NCBI GenBank assembly: GCA_946407735.1
Contig: CAMJPL010000012.1
Location: 1 to 64,000 of the forward strand
Direction: 5' to 3'
DNA length: 64,000 bases
From: an uncultured Clostridia bacterium
GTDB taxonomy: Bacteria > Bacillota > Clostridia > Oscillospirales > CAG-272
The notes below the pieces were generated by a model. The model worked only from the letters and a program-made list of their open reading frames with translations. It was not told the origin of the DNA and did not search any database. A program made the translations under genes and the position numbers. Shown in pieces: positions 36,409-46,609 of the stretch; the stretch's first letter is position 1, and each line of letters starts with the position of its first letter.

Positions 36409-36950
36409 TTATGATCCGGCATAGAGACGGCAGAATGCAGAGATCGCTCCTGCCACCTCGAAACGCTTCGCGGGGCGCATATATGTCCCGTCAATGGGAA
36501 TGATCTCATTGACAACCGCCCAGCGCACACACTCCTCCGCCCAGGAAGAATACCTGCCGGGAACGGGATCTGCGGCGTCTGTCATGTAACCCTTATAGTC
36601 TGCGTACCTGTACAGTATCGCGGCCAGCTGCTCGGACGTCACCGGATGTTCGGCCCGAACAGACCGTCGCCGTATCCGTTGACGATCCTCTCGGACGCTG
36701 CCCACTCGACAGCCTCCGAGTACCATATCCCGGGTTCGACATCGTCGAACACTCCCCTGAATGAGATATCGGGCGTCCCTTCGAGACGATGGAGGATGGT
36801 GACGACCATGCCCCGCGTCAGCGTGGAATACGGATCGAATCTGTCATCTGACACCGTTCATGATGCCGCTCTTGTAGACATATTCTACGTCATCGTAGAA
36901 GCTGTCCGCGGCTGAGACATCGGTAAACGGGATACCGCTCTCCGGTACCG
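36409..36950 (-). other. C-terminal SLH repeats of the giant pseudogene (frame-shifted twice)
   Basis: Three S-layer homology units: FTDVSAADSFYDDVEYVYKS, FDDVEPGIWYSEAVEWAASE and YSSWAEECVRWAVVNEIIP, the second followed by NGYGDGLFGPN and SEQLAAILYRYADY. Frames change at ~36850 (a TC pair lost in GTC-TCA) and ~36643 (a C lost in AAC-CAT). They identify the product as a wall-anchored surface protein. Confidence 0.75.
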
Positions 36951-39900
36951 TGACAGCGTGAGCATCTGCCGTTGTTCCCGAAACAGGCGGATACGCCGGT
37001 CTTTCCGAGTTTATGACAACGATCCCATGCGTGAGATCCCATACAGTCGGAGTGTACCCTCCCCATGGCAGGAAGGAGCCTCCGCCGCTTTTTTCCAGTC
37101 TGACGGTCCATATTTTGGTATAGACTTTTCCGTCAGGTCCGTTTGCCGCCGCCTCATAGGTGATGTAGCCGTCGGCAATAGCGGTCGCGGGGCTTTGCGA
37201 GATGATCTTTACCGTCGCGGGGACCACCGCGGAGCTGCCTCCGTCGCGCGGGATGAAGGTCACCGTGACATGTTCCGGATCTGAAATGTCCCATATCGGC
37301 GGCAGATAGCTGTCCGTTTCCCCATCCGCCGGAATGACATTGACGCTGATCCTCTTGTAGAGCGGCACGGAGGACATATCCTCAACGATGAGGTAGGTCG
37401 AGCCCTCACCCATGCCGATTACCGTCCCATCGTGCGATACCATCGCGACACCGCTGTCGAATGAGTAGTAGGAAAGTTCCTTAAGTCCATCCCACGGATA
37501 CGCCGGCGCGCTTAGCTGCGTGGTTTCTCCCGCCTTGACGGTGATCTCCTCGACGCCGCCGTTTATCTCCAGCGTCACGTTGCGCAGAAGCTGTCTGCGC
37601 TCGAAGAGAGACTCTTCAAGCTCCTCACCGTTGAGGGTGAAGGTGGCCTTGAGTCTCATTACGCCCATCTCGTCGAGATGTATGCGCGCGTCGAGATTCC
37701 TCAGCGGGATCACGGCGTAAACCGTTTCCGTGACGACCTGACCTTCGCCTTCGTTATCCATCGTGTCAGAGGGGATAAGCGCCTTCACGGGGACAAGATC
37801 GATCGTCGTCTCACCGAGCACACCGTTCTCAAGAACGCCCGTCTCTGTATCCTCGAGCGCCGTCGCGGTCATCTTCAGATTATAGCCGTCGACGTTTACG
37901 ATGTTGGTCACCGGGACGCACAGGACATAATCCGCGTAGCTGTCGCTGTCCTCCGTCGCTCTGAGGACTGCCTGTATCTCGGGATCGAACGGTTCGAGAA
38001 GGGCGTTGAATTTAGTGTCGAAATCTCTGCCTTCAAGCTCGTCAAGCACGGAGGCGTATACCAGAGGTATGATTTCCTCAGGCATGCTGTAAATCACCGC
38101 GTTTCCGAATTTCATCAAAGGCCCTGTCTTCGTACTCGCGGCGGCATGATTCTCGCCCAGCTTCTTCACGGCAAGTATCTGTTCACCGTCGAGTTCCAGG
38201 ACCTCCGCCGAAACGGTAAGCGCGCCGCCCGGTCCCGCGACGAACGTCTTTTCCGAGGTTACGGAAGAACCGGGATTGACGGCCGCGTCCGTCACGACTT
38301 CCGCCTCGCCGTTAACGGTGAGCTGATAGGTCCCGGCTGGCAGAAGACCGTTATTCTCAACCGTGACGGCGGCGGTGACTTTCTCCCCCTCGATCGGATA
38401 ATTGTCGGAAAGAATGATCTGATCTTCGCTGAATTTCAGGCTGTTGCCCGGAATAAAGTCTATCTCGGCCAGCTCATGATCCGAGTAAAGCACGTCTCCG
38501 TCCGCCGTGATCTCCTGTGAGTAGAGATTTCCGACCAGAATGGCGCTCTTGTCTCCAGCAATGCTGACGGTCAGCTATCTATGACCTTTCCGTAGTCGGT
38601 CAGCTTTACAGGATCGCTCCATACGGGAGTTCCCTTCTTTTCTTCCGCGGAAGAAAGCGCCCCGAGCGTTCCATCAAACACGTCGCCCAAAACAGCCCTT
38701 CCGAATCCCGCCGCGCTGCTTTGACGGTACATGGCCGCTCCGTAGAGCTCTCTGCTGAAGTCGTACTGCAGATCCTCGTTGTCCTGCGCCGTCCAGAACA
38801 GGTAGAGATTCCCGTCTCTGCCCGGCACAAGGCTGTGGTGTGTCAGGATCATGCCGTCCTGAGTGCCGTCAGCGCCTATTGAACCGAAGTCATGGCTTGA
38901 GCTGATGAAGCTGGAGAGCGAGAATTTATACAGCGTCGAATTGAAGACCTTGGGATCCTCGATCGAATCTCTGTATTTTTCCACAATATCATAGTAAGGA
39001 TGCTTATACCAGCCTTCCGCCGCGATCATGTCAGGGGACAGAGCGCGGATGCGGTCAAGGTTCGAGAAGGACATGGCAGAATCCCTGCCATGCGCCGTTC
39101 CATCCTCGTGATCCAGTCCATAGAACAGGTTGTATGCGCTGATGGTATTGAAGATCGTGCCGTTGTCAAGCCACGTGAGGTAAACATCGCCATCCAGCTT
39201 TGTAAGCTTCGGATCCAGGATGCTCTCCCGGCCGGCGTCGATCGGAACCGGGTAATAGCTTCTGTTGTCGGTGAGGTTCGTCAGCTGCACCCAGAGCTCA
39301 CGGTCAGACGTCGTCTCGAAGTTTTTGTCACCGTCCACGGTATAGCCGTAAATGCGGTAATCCTTCGTCACGCCGGCGAGATCGGTGTAGCTGAAATCGG
39401 CGGCGGTAAAGTCTGTCACCATCGGGTCGATCAGATATGGATGCCGGATCCAGATCAGCTCTTCCTCAGGGTTTATGCCGTCCGCGACACGGAGGAAGGT
39501 GCCCGATACGGGATCGTACACCTTGCGGGCCCATGTGTTGTAGTTGTTCGAGAGACCGACAAGATCGGTCATCTGATTCGCGCAGCTTACATCCTTCTTG
39601 AAGTAGTAGACGGCGACGCAGTCTTTTTCAGGGACAAGGATCGCGCTTGAGTTGATATATATGTCGTTCGTTACCTCGATGATCTCCCCGCTGAAGGTCT
39701 GCGTCACGCAGTCAAAGACGGTCATATGGATGTCGCTTGACTGGAGGGATGCCTTTGCGCTGTCAAGATTATCCGCAAAATCATCGGCGATGACGGCGTT
39801 GGTCCAGCTGATGTAGATTTTGTCGCCGACGCGCAGCGCGGAGAAGGTGCTGTCAGCTTCACCGTCATTCTCGATTACATCGGAAGCGATGTTGCCGTTG

Positions 39901-42900
39901 GCATCCTTTGCCCATGTCCCGTCGGCTTCGCGTATCGCCCAGACCAGCGTGGAGGCGTTGCGGTCATTGCGGTTCTCTGTGCCGGACATATTGCGCAGGA
40001 ACAGAAGCATCGACCTGCCGCTGCCGAGATCTACGATCTCTGGACGTATGAACTCTATCGCGCCGCTAATCAGCGTCGTCTTGGCTGTCGGAAGCAGGGT
40101 GCTCGAGAACTGACCCGACGCGTATTCCCTGCCGTTGTCAAATGCGCACAGCCCGTAGTTTTCGCCTATGCCGTTACTCTGTAGACCGCTTTTTCTGAAA
40201 ACGCCGGTGCTGTATGAAATAGTGCCTATCGTGTAATTGAAGGAGAAGACCAGCAGATCGACTCCGACACCTCCTGAGAAGGTGAGCTTCACGCCGCCGT
40301 TCGGTCCGTCCTTTTCCTCATCTATCCCCGCGTTGACTCTGGCAACGAACGCGAAGTCAAGGATTCCCCTGACGCCAAGGATACCGCAGACGCCGACACC
40401 GGGCTGAAGCTTGACGCCGACACCGAGCTGGAACCACGGCCACTCAATTTTGACCTTTTTGCTCAGAGCATCGGTGTACCCCATCTCCTTAGCGGTGGTT
40501 TCGCCCTTTTCGGTGACGTATCGGCCGTCAAACTGAACCGATAAGGTGCCGGTGATATCAAGATACACCGGTACGCCGAACACCATCCAGTAGAAGGTCT
40601 TCTTCAGATTGGCGCAGACAGAGATGACGTACTGTCCGCCGGAGAAGAAGTGCTCATTCTTCGATGGGTCGAAGTCATATTCAAACTGCAGCAGGATCTT
40701 GATATTGGCGGTAAGCTTGGTCTTGCCCAGCTTATTGAGAGCGTTCTGCTGTTCGTTCTTCATGAATTCGTCACGGAACGCGTTTTTCGTATCGGGATGC
40801 GAGTTGAAGTATTCGACAGCATCCTGATCGGTAGCGCCTTCATGACGCTGCTTATACCATTCGACATACTCGTCCCTGTCCGATCAATCGAGATAATCAA
40901 AGACATTGGAGGTGTTGTCGTTCAGCATATCATTCCAGCTCTTCGACGCGGGCTGGGCCGTTCCGCTCTGATAACTCTTGAGTTTATTCAGAGCAAGCTC
41001 AACGTCCTTCGTGTCAGCGGAAAAAGTGACGATCTGCGCATAGGGGCTGATGCCCTTATTCTTCGCGTCCGCGTATACCGTCTTCCAGCTCAGCTTGCCG
41101 CTGTCGAGATTGCCCGCCATGTCGCTGAGGACGGGCAGATCGCTGTATGGATTCGTGATATCATAATCAAAGTACTGAGACGGCGGATCAACCGCGGGCG
41201 TATAACAGACAAGACCGGTATCCAGACTGGTGTACTCGATCTCCTCCGTGCCGTTCGCCGGAGTGGCCTTCAGCTTCACATAGAAACGGTCTCCGTCCGC
41301 CAGTTCCGCTACGGCCGGCGACGCTTCGTACACGGCGGTCAGCAGCTGATCATCTCCACTGGTCTTTTTCGCTGTGATCGCGGTCTTGATGCCGTTGCGG
41401 GCGACCTTGGTGACGATCAGGTCACTTATATCGGCTCCGTTAAGGACAACGGTGAAGGTCAGCGTCAGCTCATCGCCCTCCATGATGGGAACGGTGTTGT
41501 ACCTGGTTTCCACCGCCGACTTCATATACCTGTAATCCACGCTTGAGACATAGGGACTGTGGTAGGTACGGATCGGCATATCGATCCTTTGAAGGGTATT
41601 CACCGCGCAGTCTTCGGTCAGACGGACATTGTCGTTTTTACCGGTGGATTCATTCGCCCTGAGCTCGTCGAAGGAAGCGGTGCGGCGGAACGATCTGTTG
41701 CCGACAGACCGCAGCGTGTGATAGATCACCTGCTGCATCTCGTTGTTGTCGACCATGACGGAGATCGTGTCGCCCGCCACGGCGCGCAGACCCTCGATAT
41801 GGAAGGTGCCGTCATCCTCGGTAGCGGCGGTATAGCGCCGCGCGGAAGAGACAAGGCTGCCGCCGGTGTTATAGATACGCTGGACCGCTCCGCCCGCCGA
41901 TACCGACGCCTGCATGGTCGGGGAAAGATTCAGCTCCTCCGACTGAGGCCGCAGGGAATAGGCGCTGTAAAACGCTTCGCCGTCAAGGATAAAGTATTCG
42001 TAATATTCGGGGGCTACCTGTTCCGCCGTGATCCGGATCACGTTTTCTTCGGCGTTGTTGGCGGCGATAAAGTCCGCGGCGAAGCCGTTTACCCTCTGTC
42101 CCGTGCCGCTGACGGTGATAACGGGACGCCATGAACCGTCGTTTGCCTCGGTGGAATCCAGGATCACGCTGTAGCCGCGCCTGGTCACCGGCGTGTAGCG
42201 GCCGAGCAGATCCGTTCCCTTCTCATCGGTGATGAGGACATTCTCCCCTTCGCGGACCGTGCCCGCGAGCTGACTCTGGGGGATAAGGTTCCTTACCGAG
42301 AAATACCTCGCGGCAATCTCATCCAGAATGATCCCTATATAGTTCTGGCTGTCCGTAAAGTGACCGCGCACTTCGTTTGTCGCATAGACGATGGTGCAGC
42401 CGGGCACCTCGTTCGGTCTGACATCGCGGGTACCGGACGTGTTCTTCTCCACGGCGGTGTCGCCGGGATTGATCTTCTGGTCATGGGTATACTGCGTGAA
42501 ATACACCCCGCCCACCGGAGTGGTCATACTGAGATTCAGCACGTCGCCAACATGGAACTCACCCGGGCAGACATCATCGACGCGGTAGGCTTCCGCTGCG
42601 CTCTCAGATGAGAAGAAAGCGACGTAGTCGATCAGGATCTGATCGCCCTCCCTCATCGCGCCGTCGCCCGACTTCCACATCAGGTCGATGCGAAGCCAGT
42701 TCGCCTTTCCTGTCCAGTAGGAAGATGTAAGCCTCGCGGACTTGATCGCATTTGCGGTCCTGATATTCTCTTCCGGAAGGCAGATCGCCGGACCCATCCT
42801 TCGTGATGGAGTACATGGTCCCGCTTTTGGAGGCGATGTACTTGCCGATCGGGCTCTTCTCGAACATGATGGTGCCGATGTTCGGATTGGAGGGATCATT

Positions 42901-43975
42901 GTATTCTATCTTAACGTCTCCGTAGTGATTCAGGTTGATCTGAGACGGATATTTATCCATCAGCGAGCCGCTCTGAAAGTCGTCGAGATAGGCATCGTTC
43001 ACGCGGCGCTCCGGCTGCTCCTTTGAAACGTATCCGGCAGGCACGGTTACGACGGCGGACATATCATCGCCCGCAACGGCGCCTTTCAGATCATAGAGCT
43101 CAACGAGGAAACGTGTATCGTATTCCTCTCCCTTTACCGGGATTACCGTGACCGCTTCGGTCTGATAGGGCTGGAATGCGAGCTCGATGTCGGTCTCCTC
43201 AAACACATCCGCGCCTTCGATCGTCACGGAGCGCAGTCTTGCCGTAACAAATGAATAGACCGCTCCTTCACGCTACGCCGTGACCGTGACAAAACCGTCT
43301 GACGCGGTATATTCGCCGGCGGAGAAACTCAGAACGGAGTGAATGACCGGCTCGTCGTCATCTATGATGAAGCTGACCGAAGAAGCCGCTTCGATGATGG
43401 CGGTATGATCGTCCGACGCGGACAAAAGGAAGTTAAAGATCTCCTCGCCCTCGCTCTCACTGTCCTCAAGGATCCGGAAGGTGAGGGCCCGCTCGGATTC
43501 GCCCGGCGCGAACGTCACGGAGGTCCGGGAGCTGATCTCCAGATAGTCCGCGATGTCGATGTTCATCTCGCCGAGGAAGTCCGCCGCGAGGGAGGTAAAC
43601 TCGCTGTTGGCGGTCTCTCTCACCGGCATGCCGCTCTGCAGAGCCTTCATTTCGGCCAAAGAGAGATCATCCGGATCGATGTCTTCTTCGGCAGTATTAT
43701 CCGCAGCCTCCGCGTCCTCTGACGCTTCCCGCGTGCTGTTCTCGATGAGGATCCGGATGCTTTCAAGCGCTTCCTGCGCCTGAAGACGGTTGGTCTCATC
43801 CCCTGATCTTTCGAGGATGGTGCCTTCCGTCTCAAAGACTTCGGTCTCCGCAAGAGAGTCATGAATGACGTAATCCATGCCGTACACGGCGGACACGTCA
43901 ACAGTGCTGACATACAGCTCGGAGCCGATGCTGAGATCGCCCGAGCGGCGGATGGTCAGAGTATAGAGTCCTTTT

Positions 43976-44206
43976 TCCGGCAGCGCCGAAGACGTTCGAA
44001 AGCGCTTCGAGGGACAGCGTTTCCACATTGTTCGCTTCCTCGCCCTGCCTCGACAGGATATAGTCCGACATCTCGTCAACGCTCGCTCCGCAGTCGTGAT
44101 TTTTCAGAAAATCAGCAGCCTTGTTCTCCGCGACCGCATCGGCAAAGCTCCTGCAGAGCTCTTCATCAGACCGGATCTCTTCGTACAGTTCCCTTATTGT
44201 TTTCAT
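43976..44206 (-). other. Nif11-like leader with double-glycine-type motif at the N-terminus of the giant protein
   Basis: ATG 44206 has a good ribosome site (AAAGGAAG). The first 77 codons are hydrophilic, with no Sec signal: RSDEELCRSFADAVAEN then FLKNHDCGASVDEMSDYI, the pattern of Nif11-type RiPP leaders (DEEL ... GxDxSxEEL). It ends LSLEALSNVFGA, close to the ELSxEELExVxGG processing motif cut by C39-peptidase transporters. The surface repeats begin directly after it. Reading is by eye. Confidence 0.62.
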
Positions 44207-44262
44207 CTGCCGCTTCCTTTCCCATTATCGTGCTGTAACATGCATTGTATGTGATCTCAGGC

Positions 44263-44940
44263 TCATAGACCGCCCAGTTCTCTATTTTGTACTTTTTCTC
44301 TCAGACTTATGAGTTCCCGTATACATTCCTTTGAAAGCTCCGGGAGCCTTGTCACGGCGTTCTTTCTCGCATCAGTCGCTCCGTCGGGCGTCAGCATCAC
44401 GGCAAGCAGTCTTCCGCGCATACGCCCGATCTGCGCCGGGACACAGCTCTCCGGATCATGGCTCTCGATGCAGGCTTTGCACACCTTGATCCGGATGGCG
44501 GAAAGGAGGAGATCCTCTCCGGCCTCATTTGTCCTGAACGCGAGCTCCGCCAGACAGTTTTCAACGTAGTCCGCCTGCCTGCGCCCTTCTTCCAGAGCTT
44601 TGGCGATCGCCTCGGTCCGCGGCGCGCCGCCGAGCCCCTCTGACAGGAATAAGCGCAGCTCCTCCGCACTTTTCCCGGCGGGATCGATACGCGATTTCTC
44701 CTCGCCGCCACTGAACACGAGCCAGATGGGCGAGCCGTCCACCGACAAGGCATCGGTGAACCAATGATCCCCGGTGTCCTCGATACATGCGGTATGATAC
44801 CCGTCCGCCTCATCATCGATCAGCCTTAGAAGCGGGGTTACGGAGGCACATGGCACGCATCACTTCTGCATATAGGCGAGAAGGAGAGTCCCCGCCCTCA
44901 ATGCCTCGGTCAGCTCTTCCGGTGAATGGATTTCTGTCAT
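44263..44940 (-). pseudogene. Thioredoxin-like protein interrupted by in-frame TGA before CVPC
   Basis: ATG 44940 (MTEIHSPEELTEALRAG) reads LLLAYMQK, then TGA (44860-44862), then CVPCASVTPLLRLI without frame change. A CxxC followed by a Pro-rich helix start is a thioredoxin active site, and in thioredoxins the residue before the first Cys is commonly Trp (TGG), so TGG to TGA is the simplest reading. The ORF track shows only the part from GTG 44856 (197 aa). The C-terminal ~120 residues are helical with further Cys (CKACIESHDPESC). It is 14 nt after the cysteine desulfurase stop and 56 nt before the giant gene, probably one operon. Selenocysteine is unlikely: no SECIS hairpin is evident. Confidence 0.68.
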
Positions 44941-44953
44941 AATATCGTCATCC

Positions 44954-46084
44954 TTACAGTGATCGCATGGCGGCGACGGCTTCCTTCAGAGCGGCGGCGG
45001 CGCTGTCAAGCTCCTCACGCGTGGTCTCGCCAGACAGCGAGATACGGATCGTGCCGTCTGCCTCCGCGCGCGAAAGCCCGACAGATGTCAGGACATGGGA
45101 GGGCTCCCTTGAAGCCGCGCTGCAGGCCGCTCCCGTTGATACGCATATCCCCGCACGGTCCATCAGCATCATCAGCTCCGCCCCGCTGATCGCTGAGAAG
45201 GTCAGGCTGACGATTCCCGGCAGCCGCTTTGTCGGATGTCCGTTCAGCCTGACGCCCAGACTCTGTTCGAGAACACTCGCGATAAAAGCGTCCCGCAGGG
45301 CAGAGATCCGCTCCGATCCGCCATTCATGGATAACATCGCCGCTTCCGCCGCCGCGCCGAACCCGACTATGCCGGCGGTATTTGACGTTCCGGCGCGCAG
45401 TCCGTTCTCCTGACTTCCGCCGAAGAGAAGCGGGGTGAGCTTAAGTCCCCTGCGGATATAGAGAAGCCCCGCGCCTTTCGGGCCATGCAGCTTGTGTGCG
45501 CTCGCCGACAGAAGGTCGATGAACATCTCATCCGCGTTCAGCGGTATATGCCCGTAAGCCTGTACCGCGTCCGTATGGAAAAGAACGCCCCGTGAACGGC
45601 ATATCTTGCCGATTTCACGGATGGGCTGTACCGTCCCGATCTCGTTTGACGCGGTCATGACCGAGACCAGAGCGGTATCCTCCATCAAAGCCTGCCTTAC
45701 AGCTTCCGGGGAGACCATCCCGTAACGGTCAACGTCAAGATACGTTACGTCGGCGCCCATGCTCTTGAGAAATTCACAGCATCGCAGCACGGCACGGTGC
45801 TCGATCTTTGTCGTTATGACGCGGCGTTTTCCGGTCAGCAGCAGAGATGAACGGAGCGCCCAGTTGTCCGCCTCGCTTCCGCTCCCGGTAAAAACGATCT
45901 CCTCCGGGGAGGCAGAGAGAAGCGCCGCGCACTGCTCCCTTGCCTTCTCAACAGCCTGACCCGCGCGGCGGGCAAACCGATATCCCGCCGCAGGATTTGC
46001 ATAATCGGAAGTCAGAAAAGGCATCATAGCCGACAAAACCGGCTCGGTCAGACGCGTGGTCGCCGCGTTGTCAAGGTAGATCAT
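44954..46084 (-). CDS. Cysteine desulfurase (NifS/IscS-like)
   Basis: 376 residues, intact. PLP enzyme taking sulfur from cysteine as a persulfide. The Schiff-base lysine is in SASAHKLHGPKGAG (~200), the PLP phosphate region TGSGSEADNWAL (~67), TDAVQAYG (~173) and the persulfide Cys in STGAACSAASREPSHVL (~322). No IscU or other Fe-S genes are next to it; instead it leads the thioredoxin-like and giant leader-protein genes. That context suggests sulfur or thiol chemistry linked to the exported protein, or merely a housekeeping enzyme caught upstream. Confidence 0.92.
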   Translation of the reverse strand: MIYLDNAATTRLTEPVLSAMMPFLTSDYANPAAGYRFARRAGQAVEKAREQCAALLSASPEEIVFTGSGSEADNWALRSSLLLTGKRRVITTKIEHRAVLRCCEFLKSMGADVTYLDVDRYGMVSPEAVRQALMEDTALVSVMTASNEIGTVQPIREIGKICRSRGVLFHTDAVQAYGHIPLNADEMFIDLLSASAHKLHGPKGAGLLYIRRGLKLTPLLFGGSQENGLRAGTSNTAGIVGFGAAAEAAMLSMNGGSERISALRDAFIASVLEQSLGVRLNGHPTKRLPGIVSLTFSAISGAELMMLMDRAGICVSTGAACSAASREPSHVLTSVGLSRAEADGTIRISLSGETTREELDSAAAALKEAVAAMRSL

Positions 46085-46282
46085 CAGATAATTCTTCCGC
46101 CCGGGTTTTCGGCCTCATGTAAGCTTCTCTCCGGCTGTGCCGCCGGATAGAACGTTATTTCATGCAATCCTGTTTATACCCGATAATCCCAATATCCAAA
46201 AACGCTTCTTCTCAGTACGCGGCAACAGCAGGGAGGCGCAGATGGAGAAGAAGCTCATTTATCAGAAATATAATTCAATAGT

Positions 46283-46311
46283 ATTATACACGATTTATTA
46301 TAATTTGTCGA
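46283..46311 (-). promoter_or_regulatory. Promoter of the cysteine desulfurase/giant protein array
   Basis: Minus strand: TCGACA (46306-46311), 17-nt spacer, TATAAT (46283-46288). It implies a leader of ~190 nt before ATG 46084. Confidence 0.6.
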
Positions 46312-46458
46312 GGGGTGTAAAAAAAATATGAATGGCGACGTGAGTAAATACGATTTCCTAGTGAATATTTACATGAGAAAAACTGGCGGAAATCACAGCG
46401 TGAATTGGCTTTGATCCCTAATCCTGCGGCGCATAGGAGCAACATCATATTTATTTCA

Positions 46459-46487
46459 TTGACAGAATATCATAAATGTGATATAAT
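46459..46487 (+). promoter_or_regulatory. Perfect consensus promoter of the MGH1-like glycosidase
   Basis: TTGACA (46459-46464), 17-nt spacer, TATAAT (46482-46487) with TGA before it. The leader to ATG 46610 is ~115 nt. Confidence 0.85.
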
Positions 46488-46609
46488 ATCGGCGTAATGA
46501 CTGACAGAAATACCCATTTTCATCTGGCAATTCAGTTTTCTTTGATGACAATAATGGAGAAAACAATCAGAACGACCGAAAAACTGATAACAGGAAAACC
46601 AAAACCAAT

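Larger units (their letters stand above)
36409..44206 (-). pseudogene. Decayed giant surface protein: Nif11-like leader, Calx-beta, Ig-like and propeller regions, SLH
   Basis: About 2,600 codons, readable only by joining eight fragments. Order: leader (codons 1-77, see separate entry), Calx-beta-type repeat (GLYTLTIRRSGDLSIG ... GMDY ... SVTFAPGESERALTF), long beta-rich region, propeller-like region with TWLDNGT/LFWTAQDN strands, CARDB- and BIG2-like Ig domains, three SLH repeats. Disruptions by my reading: +1 in an A5 run near 43980, TAG at 43273-43275, +1 near 42775, TGA at 40884-40886, -1 near 38575, -2 near 36850, -1 near 36643. The frame carries on with sensible sequence after each. Flanking genes are intact, which argues against poor sequence quality. 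Confidence 0.8.
46085..46609. other. 525-nt intergenic region with divergent promoters
   Basis: AT-rich. It holds a promoter for each flanking gene (separate entries) and ~170 nt of transcribed leader before the desulfurase. A 28-codon ORF (46328-46414, plus strand) has AGGGGTG 10 nt upstream and a TATAAT at 46299-46304 but no -35; I do not call it a gene. No RNA gene or riboswitch was recognised. Confidence 0.5.

Noticed and set aside
36409-44940. Alternative genetic code (TGA or TAG read as an amino acid) to explain the in-frame stops
   Set aside because: TGA ends many intact genes here in tight stop-start overlaps (e.g. GTGA, ATGA), TAG cannot be explained by the same recoding, and frameshifts would remain.
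46328-46414. 28-codon ORF in the desulfurase/glycosidase gap
   Set aside because: A plausible ribosome site and -10, but no -35, no recognisable peptide and no Cys/leader features.
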